NCBI GenBank assembly: GCA_021186555.1
Contig: JAJKFL010000010.1
Location: forward strand, 26,000,840-26,064,839
Length of the DNA stretch: 64,000 bases
Direction of reading: 5' to 3'
DNA from: Reticulitermes speratus
Lineage: Eukaryota > Arthropoda > Insecta > Blattodea > Rhinotermitidae
The number at the start of each line of letters is the position of its first letter. Position 1 is the stretch's first letter. Below are positions 48,874-60,502 of the stretch, in pieces. The position numbers and the translations under genes are program-made. The notes beneath the pieces are model-generated. The model worked only from the letters and a program-made list of their open reading frames with translations. It made no database searches and had not been told where the DNA came from.

Positions 48874-50328
48874 CTAGATGTTCTGGTCGATTAGCTCATC
48901 GTAGAGCTCTGTGATATAATTCTCCCAAATTTGCAATACTCGTCTCTGATTTATTATTATAATGCCTTGAGAGTCTTCGATGCCAATGTTTTGAATCCCA
49001 TGGTTTTCTTTCCAACCCAGTTCCTTTGTCTTCATGTACATTAGATCATAACGTCCTGTTCTTTGAAATTCTATGATCTCGTCGCATATGCTCTCCAGAT
49101 ATTCCTTCTTGGCGTTGTCCGTGGCTCTTTTCAATACGTTCCTCAGTCTTCTGTAGTTCTTCCTTCCTTCTTCATTGTTGACATTCTTCCATTTCCTTCG
49201 TTCATCCATTTTACTGATCATCTCCTGTGTAATCCATGGCTTTCTTGCTCTCCTCTCGACTTTTCCAACCAAACCACTCATAGTATCTAACACACATTTC
49301 TTGATATTGTTCCACTGCACTTCCACATTCCCACTTTCACATTTGATTGCACCAAGCTTTTCTTCTAGTCTATCGTGTACTACCTGTCGTTGAGCATATA
49401 GCTTCTCCAAATCCCATCTTGGTTTTTTCTTGTGGAACCTCATGATCTTCTTCAATCTGGTGCAGAGCTTTGCAACCAGTAAATTGTGGTCAGAGTCAAT
49501 ATCTGCTCCAGGCAGTGTCCGCACATCCTTCACACTGTTCCTGAATCGCTGTTTCACTAGTACATAGTCCAGCTGATATCGATTCCTATCTCCTGGTGAT
49601 TTCCACGTGTACAATCTTTTTTTAGGTTTTTTGAACCATGTGTTTGTTATAACAAGCCAATTTCCTTCACAGAAGTCAATAAGCATTTGACCTCTCTGAT
49701 TCCTCCTTCCCAGTCCATATGGTCCAACAGTGTTGTGATGTGCTTTATCTCCAACCACACTGTTCCAATCTCCCATTATAATCATGTTTGTCGCACCCTT
49801 TCCATCCTCTTCAAGAATTTCTTCAATTATATCATACAACTCTTCCACTTTGTCATCTTCATAGTCCGATGTTGGCATGTACACTTGCACTATCAAAATA
49901 CTTACCGGTTCTGCCTGCAATTTAATAGCAATGAGTCTGTCACTATACACACTCTTCTTAACAACACTTTTCACTACGCTTTTATGCACTACTATAGCTA
50001 CGCCTCTTTCAGCATTGTCACCCCCACAATAATACACTGTATAATCACCACTTTTTATTTCACCTTGACCCTTCCACCGCACTTCACTAACACCTAGCAC
50101 AGACACTGCGTTCTTCTGCATCTCTTTCTTCAAATTTTCGAGTTTTCCTCCTTTGTTCAAGGTCCTTACGTTCCAAGTGCCTATCTTGAAGCTGTTATGT
50201 TCATTCTGTGTCTTCTGCTTTTGTCTGTAGTCATTACCGCGTGGTGTCTCCCCTAGAAACACTCCCCTCCGGAGATCCGAATGGGGGAGTAGTTTATCTC
50301 CGGAATGTTTTGTCTCCAGAGGAAGCAT
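48874..50328 (-). pseudogene. RTE apurinic-like endonuclease domain ORF
   Basis: A 484-codon open frame. After a variable start (MLPLETKHSGDKLLPHSD..), APE-type blocks follow: KIGTWNVRTL, VLGVSEVRWKGQGEI, VQVYMPTSD, MGDWNSVVGD, QLDYVLVKQRF and DIDSDHNLLVAK. A basic linker region then leads to ENYITELYDEL. The enzyme nicks target DNA to prime reverse transcription. A frameshift at about 48885 ends it before the RT; in the intact family it is expected to be continuous with it. Confidence 0.87.
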
Positions 50329-50599
50329 CTCGCATTTGGCATTTGTCTCTGTTTCTGGAAGAGACTATCCAGGAAAAGTAATAATGTGGTAGTTTTTCCA
50401 TTTGCTTTCCACATCGCAGTACAGCAGCCGTTCAGACCACTCTGGTCATGCCTGTTGCTACACGATCATGAACCATCTCGAGCATCATTTGCTCTGTGCT
50501 TCATGTCTGTACTGATGTCGCTGCTTCCGGCATCAGGGGAGTTTTTATTCGGTTTCCCATCTCCTAGGCATCTCTCTTCGTCTGGTTTCTACCCTTTTG

Positions 50600-50715
50600 A
50601 TCTGTCCGGCTTGGGAGACCCTACTGGTAGCAATGCTACCGCCGGCTTAGCTCTCAGGGTCACTGGAACTCACAAGCCTCTCTACCACGGCAAGGTGAAG
50701 ATACCATCAAAGGGG
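50600..50715 (-). ncRNA. HDV-like ribozyme-type layout at the RTE 5' end (candidate)
   Basis: From the first LINE base, CCCCTTT (50715-50709) can pair with AGAGAGG (50683-50677) with one C-A mismatch and one wobble. Twelve bases separate it from ACC (50696-50694), which pairs with GGT (50686-50684) around a 7-base loop TTGCCGT. P1' follows P3' directly. This spacing is that of HDV-type ribozymes, which are known at 5' ends of RTE and R2 elements. I could not resolve P2 and P4. Confidence 0.4.
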
Positions 50716-52245
50716 TAGTAACTTACATAATTATGTCAGTGAAACATTGCAATGACACCGACCTGACTCTAGTAACGTTCATAATTATGTCAGTGAAACA
50801 TTGCAATGACACCGACCTGACTGTAGTAACGTTTATATAATTATGTCAGTGAAACATTGCAATGACACCGACCTGACTCTAGTAACGTTCATAATTATGT
50901 CAGTAAAACATTGCAATGACACCGACCTGACTCTAGTAACGTTCATAATTATGTCAGTGAAACATTGCAATGACACCGACCTGACTCTAGTAACGTTCAT
51001 AATTATGTCAGTGAAACATTGCAATGACACCGACCTGACTCTAGTAACGTTCATAATTATGTCAGTGAAACATTGCAATGACACCGACCTGACTCTAGTA
51101 ACGTTTATAATTATGTAAGTCAAACATTGCAATGACACCGACCTGACTCTAGTAACGTTCATAATTATGTCAGTGAAACATTGCAATGACACCGACCTGA
51201 CTCTAGTAACGTTCATAATTATGTCAGTGAAACATTGCAATGACACCGACCTGACTCTAGTAACGTTCATAATTATGTCAGTGAAACATTGCAATGACAC
51301 CGACCTGACTCTAGTAACGTTTATAATTGTCAGGGAAACATTGCAATGACACCGACCTGACTCTAGTAACGTTTATAATTATGTCAGTCAAACATTGCAA
51401 TGACACCGACCTGACTCTAGTAACGTTCATAATTATGTCAGTGAAACATTGCAATGACACCGACCTGACTCTAGTAACGTTTATAATTATGTCAGTCAAA
51501 CATTGCAATGACACCGACCTGACTCTAGTAACGTTCATAATTATGTCAGTGAAACATTGCAATGACACCGACCTGACTCTAGTAACGTTTATAATTATGT
51601 CAGTGAAACATTGCAATGACACCGACCTGACTCTAGTAACGTTCAAAATTATGTCAGTGAAACATTGCAATGACACCGACCAGACTCTAGTAACGTTTAT
51701 AATTATGTCAGTGAAACATTGCAATGACACCGACCTGACTCTAGTAACGTTCAAAATTATGTCAGTGAAACATTGCAATGACACCGACCTGACTCTAGTA
51801 ACGTTTATAATTATGTCAGTGAAACATTGCAATGACACCGACCTGACTCTAGTAACGTTCAAAATTATGTCAGTGAAACATTGCAATGACACCGACCAGA
51901 CTCTAGTAACGTTTATAATTATGTCAGTGAAACATTGCAATGACACCGACCTGACTCTAGTAACGTTCAAAATTATGTCAGTGAAACATTGCAATGACAC
52001 CGACCTGACTCTAGTAACGTTTATAATTATGTCAGTGAAACATTGCAATGACACCGACCTGACTCTAGTAACGTTCAAAATTATGTCAGTGAAACATTGC
52101 AATGACACCGACCAGACTCTAGTAACGTTTATAATTATGTCAGTGAAACATTGCAATGACACCGACCTGACTCTAGTAACGTTCAAAATTATGTCAGTGA
52201 AACATTGCAATGACACCGACCTGACTCTAGTAACGTTCATAATTT
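50716..52245. repeat. Tandem array C, right part, about 28 units, with 216-bp higher order
   Basis: 54-bp units. From 51590, GTTTATAATT and GTTCAAAATT units alternate and every fourth unit has GACCAGACTC (51681, 51897, 52113), a strict 216-bp period. Confidence 0.96.
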
Positions 52246-53483
52246 CGCAGTTGTCTACGCACTTCTACTTATGCGTGTGGCTCTGCAGGCAGTGTTGGCT
52301 GTGTGTAAGTAGTCTTCCTCTGTTCTTGTGTCAAGGAAGACACAGACACTATCAGTCCGTAAGGAATGGACTGTCGTGTCTGAACAGTGAGCGTGTGCAG
52401 TTCAAGTTCTGTGCGACAGCAAGAGAGCTTGGCAGCGCAGCGACGGAGATGTGCTGAACTGCAGAGCGCACACGTGAGGCACTGCCGACTGTGTCAAGTT
52501 ATAAGCGTGGATTTTAGGTACGGCCTTTGGCAAGGGGCAGTTGAATTAAAGGATATTTTTTTATGTTCGAACTGATTTCCCCAAATCACCGTGAAACTGA
52601 AAACTAACCAAACGTCTTCACTACAGCCACGTTCCCACTTACCACCCACAAATAAATACCGGTCACGTCTCTGCACGTCTTCTTAACACAAACACACGCA
52701 CGTAGCACGTAACAGCAAATTATCGAAGGTGTCCCTGCCATACCGAAAGGCTGCAGTGCTATATTGTACTGACTGTACACATTGCAACGTGTTCAGTTTT
52801 CACGTGTATCCTTCTGAACACGTGTCAAAACACAAATTACAAAAAAAGTTACCGGAATTCCTACCCTCAAATTATGTCATTCCGATTGCAGTGAGTGATT
52901 TAATGAGCGTGTGACTCACATACGGTTGTTAACAATCGATATTAATCATTAATAATCATTAACAATCGACAGTAGGTCAATTGGTAAGTCCATAATCGAT
53001 AGTAATTAGAATAGGAGAAAACAGTTCGCTGTAGCGATGGTTAGGATGTGGGTTGACAGACTGTGTGTTTACTGTGAGTTACGCAATGTTTGCGAAGGAA
53101 CAGTTTATGTAATCATTAGGTAGAAGCTGAGGCTGAAGAAATATTTGAACATATTTTATATGGAATAACTAAAGGCAAACTGCTGTAGCTTACTGTTGGA
53201 AAAAAATATATTCTTTGTTTTAGTGTGAAGATAAAGAAAGCATCTATGAACAGTCTGTAATACTATACTGTAAGTCCTTTGCTGGTCACGTGGCTGTTCT
53301 GCATAACTCGTCATGCCTCCTGATACAGCCTCCCGTGTCACCTTCACGCAAGCCACACAAAATGCTGAACCACGTGACTTACATCATTGCCGTCACAACA
53401 CAGCATAACGATACAGCTGTGAACTGTTGAACTGCCCGCTATCAATCTGTCGTTCCGCGGCTTTAGCGCTGCGCTCTGCCTTA
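52246..53483. repeat. C-D spacer, copy 3
   Basis: Counterpart of 8981-10157 with small indels. No gene recognised. Confidence 0.75.
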
Positions 53484-54454
53484 CTGCAGCTGTCAGTATA
53501 ACAGTAGGTCTGTCGTCTGCCTGGAATTACTGCAGCTGTCAGTATAACAGTACGTCTGTCTTCTGCCTGGAATTACTGCAGCTGTCAGTGTAACAGTACG
53601 TCTGTCTTTTGCCTGGAATTACTGCAGCTGTCAGCGTAACAGTACATCTGTCTTCTGCCTGGAATTACTGCAGTTGTCAGTGTAACAGTACGTCTGTCTT
53701 CTGCCTGGAATTACTGCAGTTGTCAGTGTAACAGTACGTCTGTCTTCTGCCTGGAATTACTGCAGCTGTCAGTGTAACAGTACGTCTGTCTTCTGCCTGG
53801 AATTACTGCAGCTGTCAGTATAACAGTACGTCTGTCTTCTGCCTGGAATTACTGCAGCTGTCAGTGTAACAGTACGTCTGTCTTCTGCCTGGAATTACTG
53901 CAGCTGTCAGTATAACAGTACGTCTGTCTTCTGCCTGGAATTACTGCAGCTGTCAGTATAACAGTACGTCTGTCTTCTGCCTGGAATTACTGCAGCTGTA
54001 TAACAGTATAACAGTACGTCTGTCGTCTGCCTGGAATTACTGCAGCTCTCAGTATAACAGTACGTCTGTCTTCTGCCTGGAATTACTGCAACTGTCATTA
54101 TAACAGTACGTCTGTCGTCTGCCTGACATTACTGCAGCTGTCAGTATAACAGTACATCTGTCTTCTGCCTGGAATTACTGCAGCTGTCAGTATAACAGTA
54201 CGTCTGTCTTCTGCCTGGAATTACTGCAACTGTCATTATAACAGTACGTCTGTCGTCTGCCTGACATTACTGCAGCTGTCAGTATAACAGTACGTCTGTC
54301 TTCTGCCTGGAATTACTGCAGCTGTCAGTATAACAGTACGTCTGTCTTCTGCCTGGAATTACTGCAACTGTCATTATAACAGTACGTCTGTCTTCTGCCT
54401 GACATTACTGCAGCTGTCAGTATAACATTACGTTTGTCGTCTGCCTGGAATTAC
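53484..54454. repeat. Tandem array D, about 46-bp unit, about 21 copies
   Basis: More regular than copy 1. A three-unit pattern with CAACTGTCATTATAACAG and CTGACATTACTG repeats at 54085, 54225 and 54360, about 138 bp apart. Confidence 0.94.
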
Positions 54455-56090
54455 CCGAAACTAAGTACGGATGTGTGCGTGCCATTTTCCCTGACTTCAG
54501 TGACTGCGAGGTGAATGTCCCGCTCTGCCTTACTGCACAGCTGCCACTGACACTGCAAAACAGTTCATTCGATGACGCTGGTTACTAATTAGCCAGGCGA
54601 GAATTTGTGACAGAGAAAGGAAGCTGAGTGGCCGGCCGCGAGTTCTCACCTAGATGACACTGAAGGAGTCACGAAAGGTCGAAACAATGCCACTAAAGAC
54701 CGAAATATCGAGCACTGAAGCTCACAAACATCTGGCCTGTATTTACTTAAATATTCAATAAAATTCCGACTTTCTGTGGAACCCGATTATTTATTTCGGT
54801 GATAAAAACAGACAGCTATTTGTTTCTATCCTGAGCCAGATTAATCCAGTCCGTCCCCTCCCATCCCATTCACTTTAAAGTACACTTTTACATAATCCTC
54901 CCATTTACCGCTAGTTCATCCAAGTCGTTTCTTTCCTTCAGTTTTCCCAGTCAATATCTACTACGTATTTCTCGTCTCCATCATACATGCTACATACACG
55001 ACCCATTTCATCCTCGTTCATTTCGCAAGTTCGACATGCCTCATAGTGCTGTTGCTTATATTAAATGTAATCGCACTGAATGACGCTAGCGCCGCCCACA
55101 GGCCAAACTAGTGACGCTTTATGACGCATTATGACGTGCAGCAATAAGCTTGCAGTGCGTTAGCTGTGCGTCAGACTATATAGGGAGGCTGGGTTAAACA
55201 GAAGCAGCTGTTTATTGGCTGTTTTGTGTGTCATTTTGTGACGCTGTATTATTTACTGGTGTTATGTACCGTCACATTAAATTGTAGCATTACCATGTAC
55301 GGTGAATATCGTTGTTCTGTGAGATCAGCACTGCTTAGTCAAATTTGATGTCTCAAGGTCAGTACAGTGACTGTGCTACACGATGGGGGGTTCGTGCTTC
55401 GAATCCCAGCAGTAGCAAAAAATTCCTTTTTTTATATATTTCCAGACCGACTTTGGCGCCATTAAGGGCCCTGTATCAGTGTGTTAAGGGGTTTTTGCCC
55501 TGGGCGCGAAATTGACCACACCCTTTCACATATTGGCGAGGTTGAGAAAGAGTGGTGTTGTACCTTATCACCTCCATACGCCCTCATGGCTATCTCCGTG
55601 ACAGAACTGCCCTTTTTCTGCACTGTGTTCAGTGTTACGGTGATGAATACAAAAATCCCAAATGTCGGTGTTCGCGACACACTGGTTGCTTGAGTAGCTA
55701 GAATGCAGACACTGGCTGTGTGTCAGTGTCAAGGACATCGGCCTTGAGCAGCTTGTCAGTGGGTCTTTCGTTTAAGGAATTTGACAGTGAGACACAGAGG
55801 GCAGGGGTGTCGGTGGAGGTGAACGAAACACAACTGTCAGGACACATGTTGCTGGAACGTCGACTTTAAATAAGTAACAAGCTGCATCATTTGCAGTGCT
55901 TCACAATTTATTCAGTACAGTGTGCATAAGAATGTATATATTGTGTTATTGTGTGCTAATTGTGCGTAGTAAAGTTTACAGTGCGTTAAAACAGTGTGTT
56001 TACATCCACAAACAAAAGTTTGCCGTCGTTCAAATCAAGTGCAGCGCTCGGTCAGTGCGACACTTGTGCTGTGCCTTGCAGACAGTTAGA
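54455..56090. repeat. D-E spacer, copy 3, with LINE remnant and SINE-like element
   Basis: Shorter than copy 1 by the 1.7 kb at 11055-12725. 54800-55075 is the minus-strand LINE remnant; 55346-55595 is the SINE-like element (B-box GCTTCGAATCCC). Confidence 0.7.
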
Positions 56091-56338
56091 CGTGTTGTGT
56101 TGTGGCGGTACTTGACAGCTGACTGCTTGCTGTGTGATGTTAAAGGCTGACACGAGTTGTGTTGTGGCGGTACTGGCAGCTGACTGCTTGCTGGTGTGAT
56201 GCTGAAGGCTGACACGAGTTGTGTTGTGGCGGTACTGATAGCTGACTGCTTGCTGTGTGATGCTGAAGGCTGACACGAGTTGTGTTGTGGCGGTACTGAC
56301 AGCTGACTGCTTGCTGTGTGATGCTGAAGGCTGACACG
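56091..56338. repeat. Tandem array E, 4 copies
   Basis: Same unit and flanks as 22566-22815. One unit reads GATGTTAAAGG. Confidence 0.93.
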
Positions 56339-56398
56339 ACGGCACTGTACGAGATTTGTCCGGGAACAGAGCGATGTGGTGGGTCAGATAGGGGAGAC

Positions 56399-56599
56399 AT
56401 GTCGGTAGTTTTGGTAGGAGCCGAAGACTAACCGAGGATACTAATTATGTCGTTCAATAGACTGAAAGGAATAGCAACAGTTTTATTAGCTGCAGTAACA
56501 GCGCCACCGACAATCCCAGATGTTGCATTTATGATGACGGGTATCAGTTGTGGTTCAGGCGCGCTGCTGCCGATATCTGTAAATAAATGCAATTTGTGA
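56399..56599 (+). CDS. Candidate small ORF with variable centre, copy 3
   Basis: It opens MSVVLVGAED then a stop (TAA). In the same frame a second ATG (56447) starts a 50-codon frame, MSFNRLKGIATVLLAAVTAP.., ending CGSGALLPISVNKCNL before TGA. The start of this inner frame is basic then hydrophobic, signal-peptide-like, and unlike the other two copies. AATAAA overlaps the end. No family recognised. Confidence 0.28.
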
Positions 56600-56649
56600 T
56601 GCTGTTACATGCAGTGTGAACAGTTGTTGTGCTGAACAGAGATATAGTT

Positions 56650-56695
56650 ACAGGATAGTGACAGGATAGAGACAGGATAGTGACAGGATAGTGTA
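56650..56695. repeat. 11-bp repeat, about 4 copies
   Basis: GATAGTGACAG with one GATAGAGACAG. Confidence 0.9.
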
Positions 56696-57673
56696 AAGGT
56701 TACGAAATGATATTGTGTTATTTGGACACTTTGTTACTGATGTCAGTACACAGCATTTCGGGTCAGTGAAGAGGAAACAGACCTGAAAATGTCGATATAC
56801 AAATTGGATGGAAATGGACAGCATGGAACAAATATGTCGTAGTTGGACTGATAAGGTTCAAATTTGCTTAAGCAAAGACGAAGGCATCTTGTGTACCGAT
56901 TTGTATGGTCCAGGAAAGGGGAAACTGGGGGGGGGGGCGTTGTGAACGAGAGAGTGGGCCATTGGTTGGTGTAGTATGTGGGGACTTTTGGCTGCCTGGA
57001 AAGTTAGTAGCTGGAGAAGAAGGAATAGCCCCACGAGTTGATGTGGATATCTTTTTTTGTTTGGTTTTCTTTCAAAATAATTAGAATCTCTAAGGCACCT
57101 ACAATGTGTCATATTAGTATATAAGCTACATACAATTTAGCCACAATTATAAGACCTGTACAGACAGTAAGTGCCCAGTTCCGATAGCACATATACGTGA
57201 CATCGAAACACAACTGTGATAACTGTCAACACAAACACTTATACAGACATTTAATGACACGTTAAAGGAACGTGTGTAGATTATAAAATGCAATCGTGTC
57301 ACTTGTCATAAAGAATATAGTTGTAAATTTTGTAAAATTACGTTGATATTTGCACTAACAGATACGAACCAAAGTGATAATACATCTGTACAACACAGTT
57401 TTCAAAGTATGTATGTTGTAGTCTACAGGGTCACAGTTACTAAATGTTTCACAGAAAAACTATATAACTAAGGAGGAACGTATTATGTTAATTCAGTATA
57501 CATAAAGATATCCCTGCAGAAGACACCAGCTGTCGGTGTCATATCGTACCAAACACCAGAGAGTGCAGCAAACAACGTCTGGTGAGGATCTGCATTGCAT
57601 TGTGATCTGACGAAAGGACAGGACACATGATAGAGTTACATGTGACATGTGCTAACGGCAGAACAGCAAATGA
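56696..57673. repeat. E-F spacer, copy 3
   Basis: Counterpart of 14893-15879, with an 11-G run near 56928. No gene seen. Confidence 0.75.
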
Positions 57674-60168
57674 TCTGTACGTGTACACTAAAGTGATGTG
57701 TGTACTGCTGAGTGGCACAGAGTGTACTGTACGTGTACACTACAGTGATGTGTGTACTGCTGAATGGCACACAGAGTATTGTACGTGTACACTACAGTGA
57801 TGTGTTTACTGCTGAGTGGCACACAGAGTACTGTACGTGTACACTACAGTGATGTGTGTACTGCTGAGTGGCACACAGAGTACTGTACGTGTACAGTACA
57901 GTGATGTGTCTAATGCTGAGTGGCACACAGAGTACTGTACGTGTACATTACAGTGATGCGTCTACTGCTGAGTGGCACACTGAGTACTGTACGTGTACAC
58001 TACAGTGATGTGTATACTGCTGAGTGGCACACAGCGTACTGTTTGTGTACACTACAGTGATGTGTCTACTGCAGAGTGGCACACAGAATATTGTTCGTGT
58101 ACACTACAGTGATGTGTCTACTGCTGAGTGGCCCACAGAGTATTGCACGTGTACACTACAGTGATGTGTCTACTGCTGAGTGGCACACAGAGTACTGTAC
58201 GTGTACACTACAGTGATCTGTCTACTGCTGAGTGGCACAAAGAGTACTGTTCGTGTACACTAGAGTGATGTGTTTCCTGTTGAGTGGCACACAGATTACT
58301 GTACGTGTACACTACAGTGATGTGTCTACTGCTGGGTGGCACACAGAATACTGTTCGTGTACACTACAGTGATGTGTTTCCTGCTGAGTGGCACACAGAG
58401 TACTGTACGTGTACACTACAGTAATGTGTCTACTGCTGAGTGGCACACAGAGTACTGTACGTGTACACTACAATGATGTGTCTACTGCTGAGTGGCACAC
58501 AGAGTACTGTTCGTGTACACTAGAGTGATGTGTTTCCTGTTGAGTGGCACACAGATTACTGTACGTGTACAATACAGTGATGTGTCTACTGCTGAGTGGC
58601 ACACAGAATACTGTTCGTGTACACTACAGTGAAGTGTTTCCTGCTGAGTGGCACACAGAGTACTGTACGTGTACAATACAGTGATGTGTCTACCGCTGAG
58701 TGGCACACAGAATACTGTTCGTGTACACTACAGTGATGTGTCTACTGCTGAGTGGCACACAGAGTACTGTACGTGTACACTACAGTGATGTGTCTACCGC
58801 TGAGTGGCACACAGATTACTGTACGTGTAAACTACAGTGATGTGTCTACTGCTGAGTGGCACACAGAGTACTGTACGTGTACACTACAGTGATGTGTCTA
58901 CTGCTGAGTGGCACACAGAATACTGTTCGTGTACACTACAGTGATGTGTCTACTGCTGAGTGACACACAGAGTACTGTACGTGTACACTACAGTGATGTG
59001 TCTACTGCTGAGTGGCACACAGTGTACTGTACGTGTACACTACATTGATGTGTGAACTGCTGAGTTGCACACAGAGTACTTTACGTGTACACTGCAGTGT
59101 TGTGTCTACTGCTGAGTGGCACACAGATTACTGTACGTGTACACTGCAGTGTTGTGTCTACTGCTGAGTGGCACACAGAGTACTGTACGTGTACACTACA
59201 TTGATGTGTCTACTGCTGAGTGGCACACAGAGTACTGTACGTGTACACTACATTGATGTGTGAACTGCTGAGTTGCACACAGAGTACTTTACGTGTACAC
59301 TACAGTGATGTGTCTACTGCTGAGTGGCACACAGAGTACTGTACGTGTACACTGCAGTGTTGTGTCTACTGCTGAGTGGCACACAGAGTACTGTACGTGT
59401 ACACTACATTGATGTGTGAACTGCTGAGTTGCACACAGAGTACTTTACGTGTACACTGCAGTGTTGTGTCTACTGCTGAGTGGCACACAGATTACTGTAC
59501 GTGTACACTGCAGTGTTGTGTCTACTGCTGAGTGGCACACAGAGTACTGTACGTGTACACTACATTGATGTGTCTACTGCTGAGTGGCACACAGAGTACT
59601 GTACGTGTACACTACAGTGATGTGTCTACTGCTGAGTGGCACACAGAGTACTGTACGTGTACACTGCAGTGTTGTGTCTACTGCTGAGTGGCACACAGAG
59701 TACTGTACGTGTACACTACATTGATGTGTCTACTGCTGAGTGGCACACAGAGTACTGTACGTGTACACTGCAGTGTTGTGTCTACTGCTGAGTGGCACAC
59801 AGAGTACTGTACGTGTACCTACAGTGATGTGTCTACTGCTGAGTGGCACACAGAGTACTGTACGTGTACACTACAGTGATGTGTCTACTGCTGAGTGGCA
59901 CACAGAGTACTGTACGTGTACACTACAGTGATGTGTCTACTGCTGAGTGGCACACAGAGTACTGTACGTGTACACTACAGTGATGTGTCTACTGCTGAGT
60001 GGCACACAGAGTACTGTACGTGTACACTACAGTGATGTGTCTACTGCTGAGTGGCACACAGAGTACGTACTGTACACTACAGTGATGTGTCTAACTGCTG
60101 AGTGGCACACAGATGTACTGTACTGTACACTACAGTGATGTGTGTACTGCTGATTGGCACACAGAGTA
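57674..60168. repeat. Tandem array F, 52-bp unit, about 48 copies
   Basis: Same unit as 15880. Variants such as TTGATGTGTGAACTGC plus GAGTACTTTACG recur together at 59042, 59245 and 59406, showing multi-unit duplication. Copies near 60060-60160 are eroded at the edge. Confidence 0.95.
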
Positions 60169-60383
60169 CGGATGTCTAGGACGGTAGATTATTGTTAATA
60201 AATTGTCGAAGACATCTGCAATTGTAACCGAACTGCGCAAATTATTTGCCTACGAACAGTGAACCACAATTCGCCTCAAATTCAGACAGCAGCACAACAA
60301 ATGTTTTCCACGTTGTACAACCCGGTGCTGAGCAAGCCGCCTGACAGTTTGCCCGCTAACCAGTGCACGTTGCACAGTACTTA
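60169..60383 (-). other. Start of intron 1 of the signal-peptide gene
   Basis: It begins with donor GTAAGT at 60384-60379 (minus). No acceptor or coding exon is recognised before array F at 60168, so if the gene is intact its first intron contains array F and perhaps more. Confidence 0.4.
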
Positions 60384-60384
60384 C

Positions 60385-60442
60385 CGACCAGGAACAGCAG
60401 TGCCAGTGCGGCGACAAGTAGGAGGCTCTGGATGGTCTTCAT
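60385..60442 (-). CDS. First coding exon of a secreted-protein gene (partial)
   Basis: Minus-strand ATG at 60442 encodes MKTIQSLLLVAALALLFLV and one base of the next codon, then GTAAGT. The lysine at position 2 and the leucine/alanine-rich core are a textbook secretory signal peptide. The exon ends in phase 1 on a consensus donor. A TATA box and initiator lie at the right distance upstream, giving a 5' UTR of only about 26 bases, as in many short secreted-peptide genes of insects. The mature protein would be in later exons, not identified in this window. It may be a real gene, or a first exon left by rearrangement. Confidence 0.5.
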
Positions 60443-60464
60443 CTTGTGGCTAGAGGTTGGCTTT

Positions 60465-60501
60465 GACTGATACCGAGCTGCTTCGGAACCACATATATAT
60501 A
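60465..60501 (-). promoter_or_regulatory. TATA box and arthropod initiator
   Basis: On minus, TATATATAT (60501-60493) is followed 33 bases from its first T by the A of TCAGTC (60470-60465), the arthropod Inr consensus. Spacing and order fit a focused core promoter directing the signal-peptide exon. Confidence 0.5.
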
Positions 60502-60502
60502 G

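Larger units (their letters stand above)
47311..50715 (-). mobile_element. Nearly full-length RTE (BovB-like) LINE inside array C
   Basis: Oriented minus, about 3.4 kb, with a 5' UTR of about 390 bp, endonuclease, RT, and a short tail ending AAAGAATAAAATGAA. The array sequence on the two sides is CTCTAG and TAGTAAC, giving a possible 3-4-bp duplication (TAG or TAGT). Four or so frameshifts and a premature stop (KKRY then TGA, where other copies have TGT) inactivate it. It is the best preserved retroelement in the window. Confidence 0.88.

Noticed and set aside
47311-50715. Active, intact RTE element
   Set aside because: At least four frameshifts and a premature stop separate the domains.
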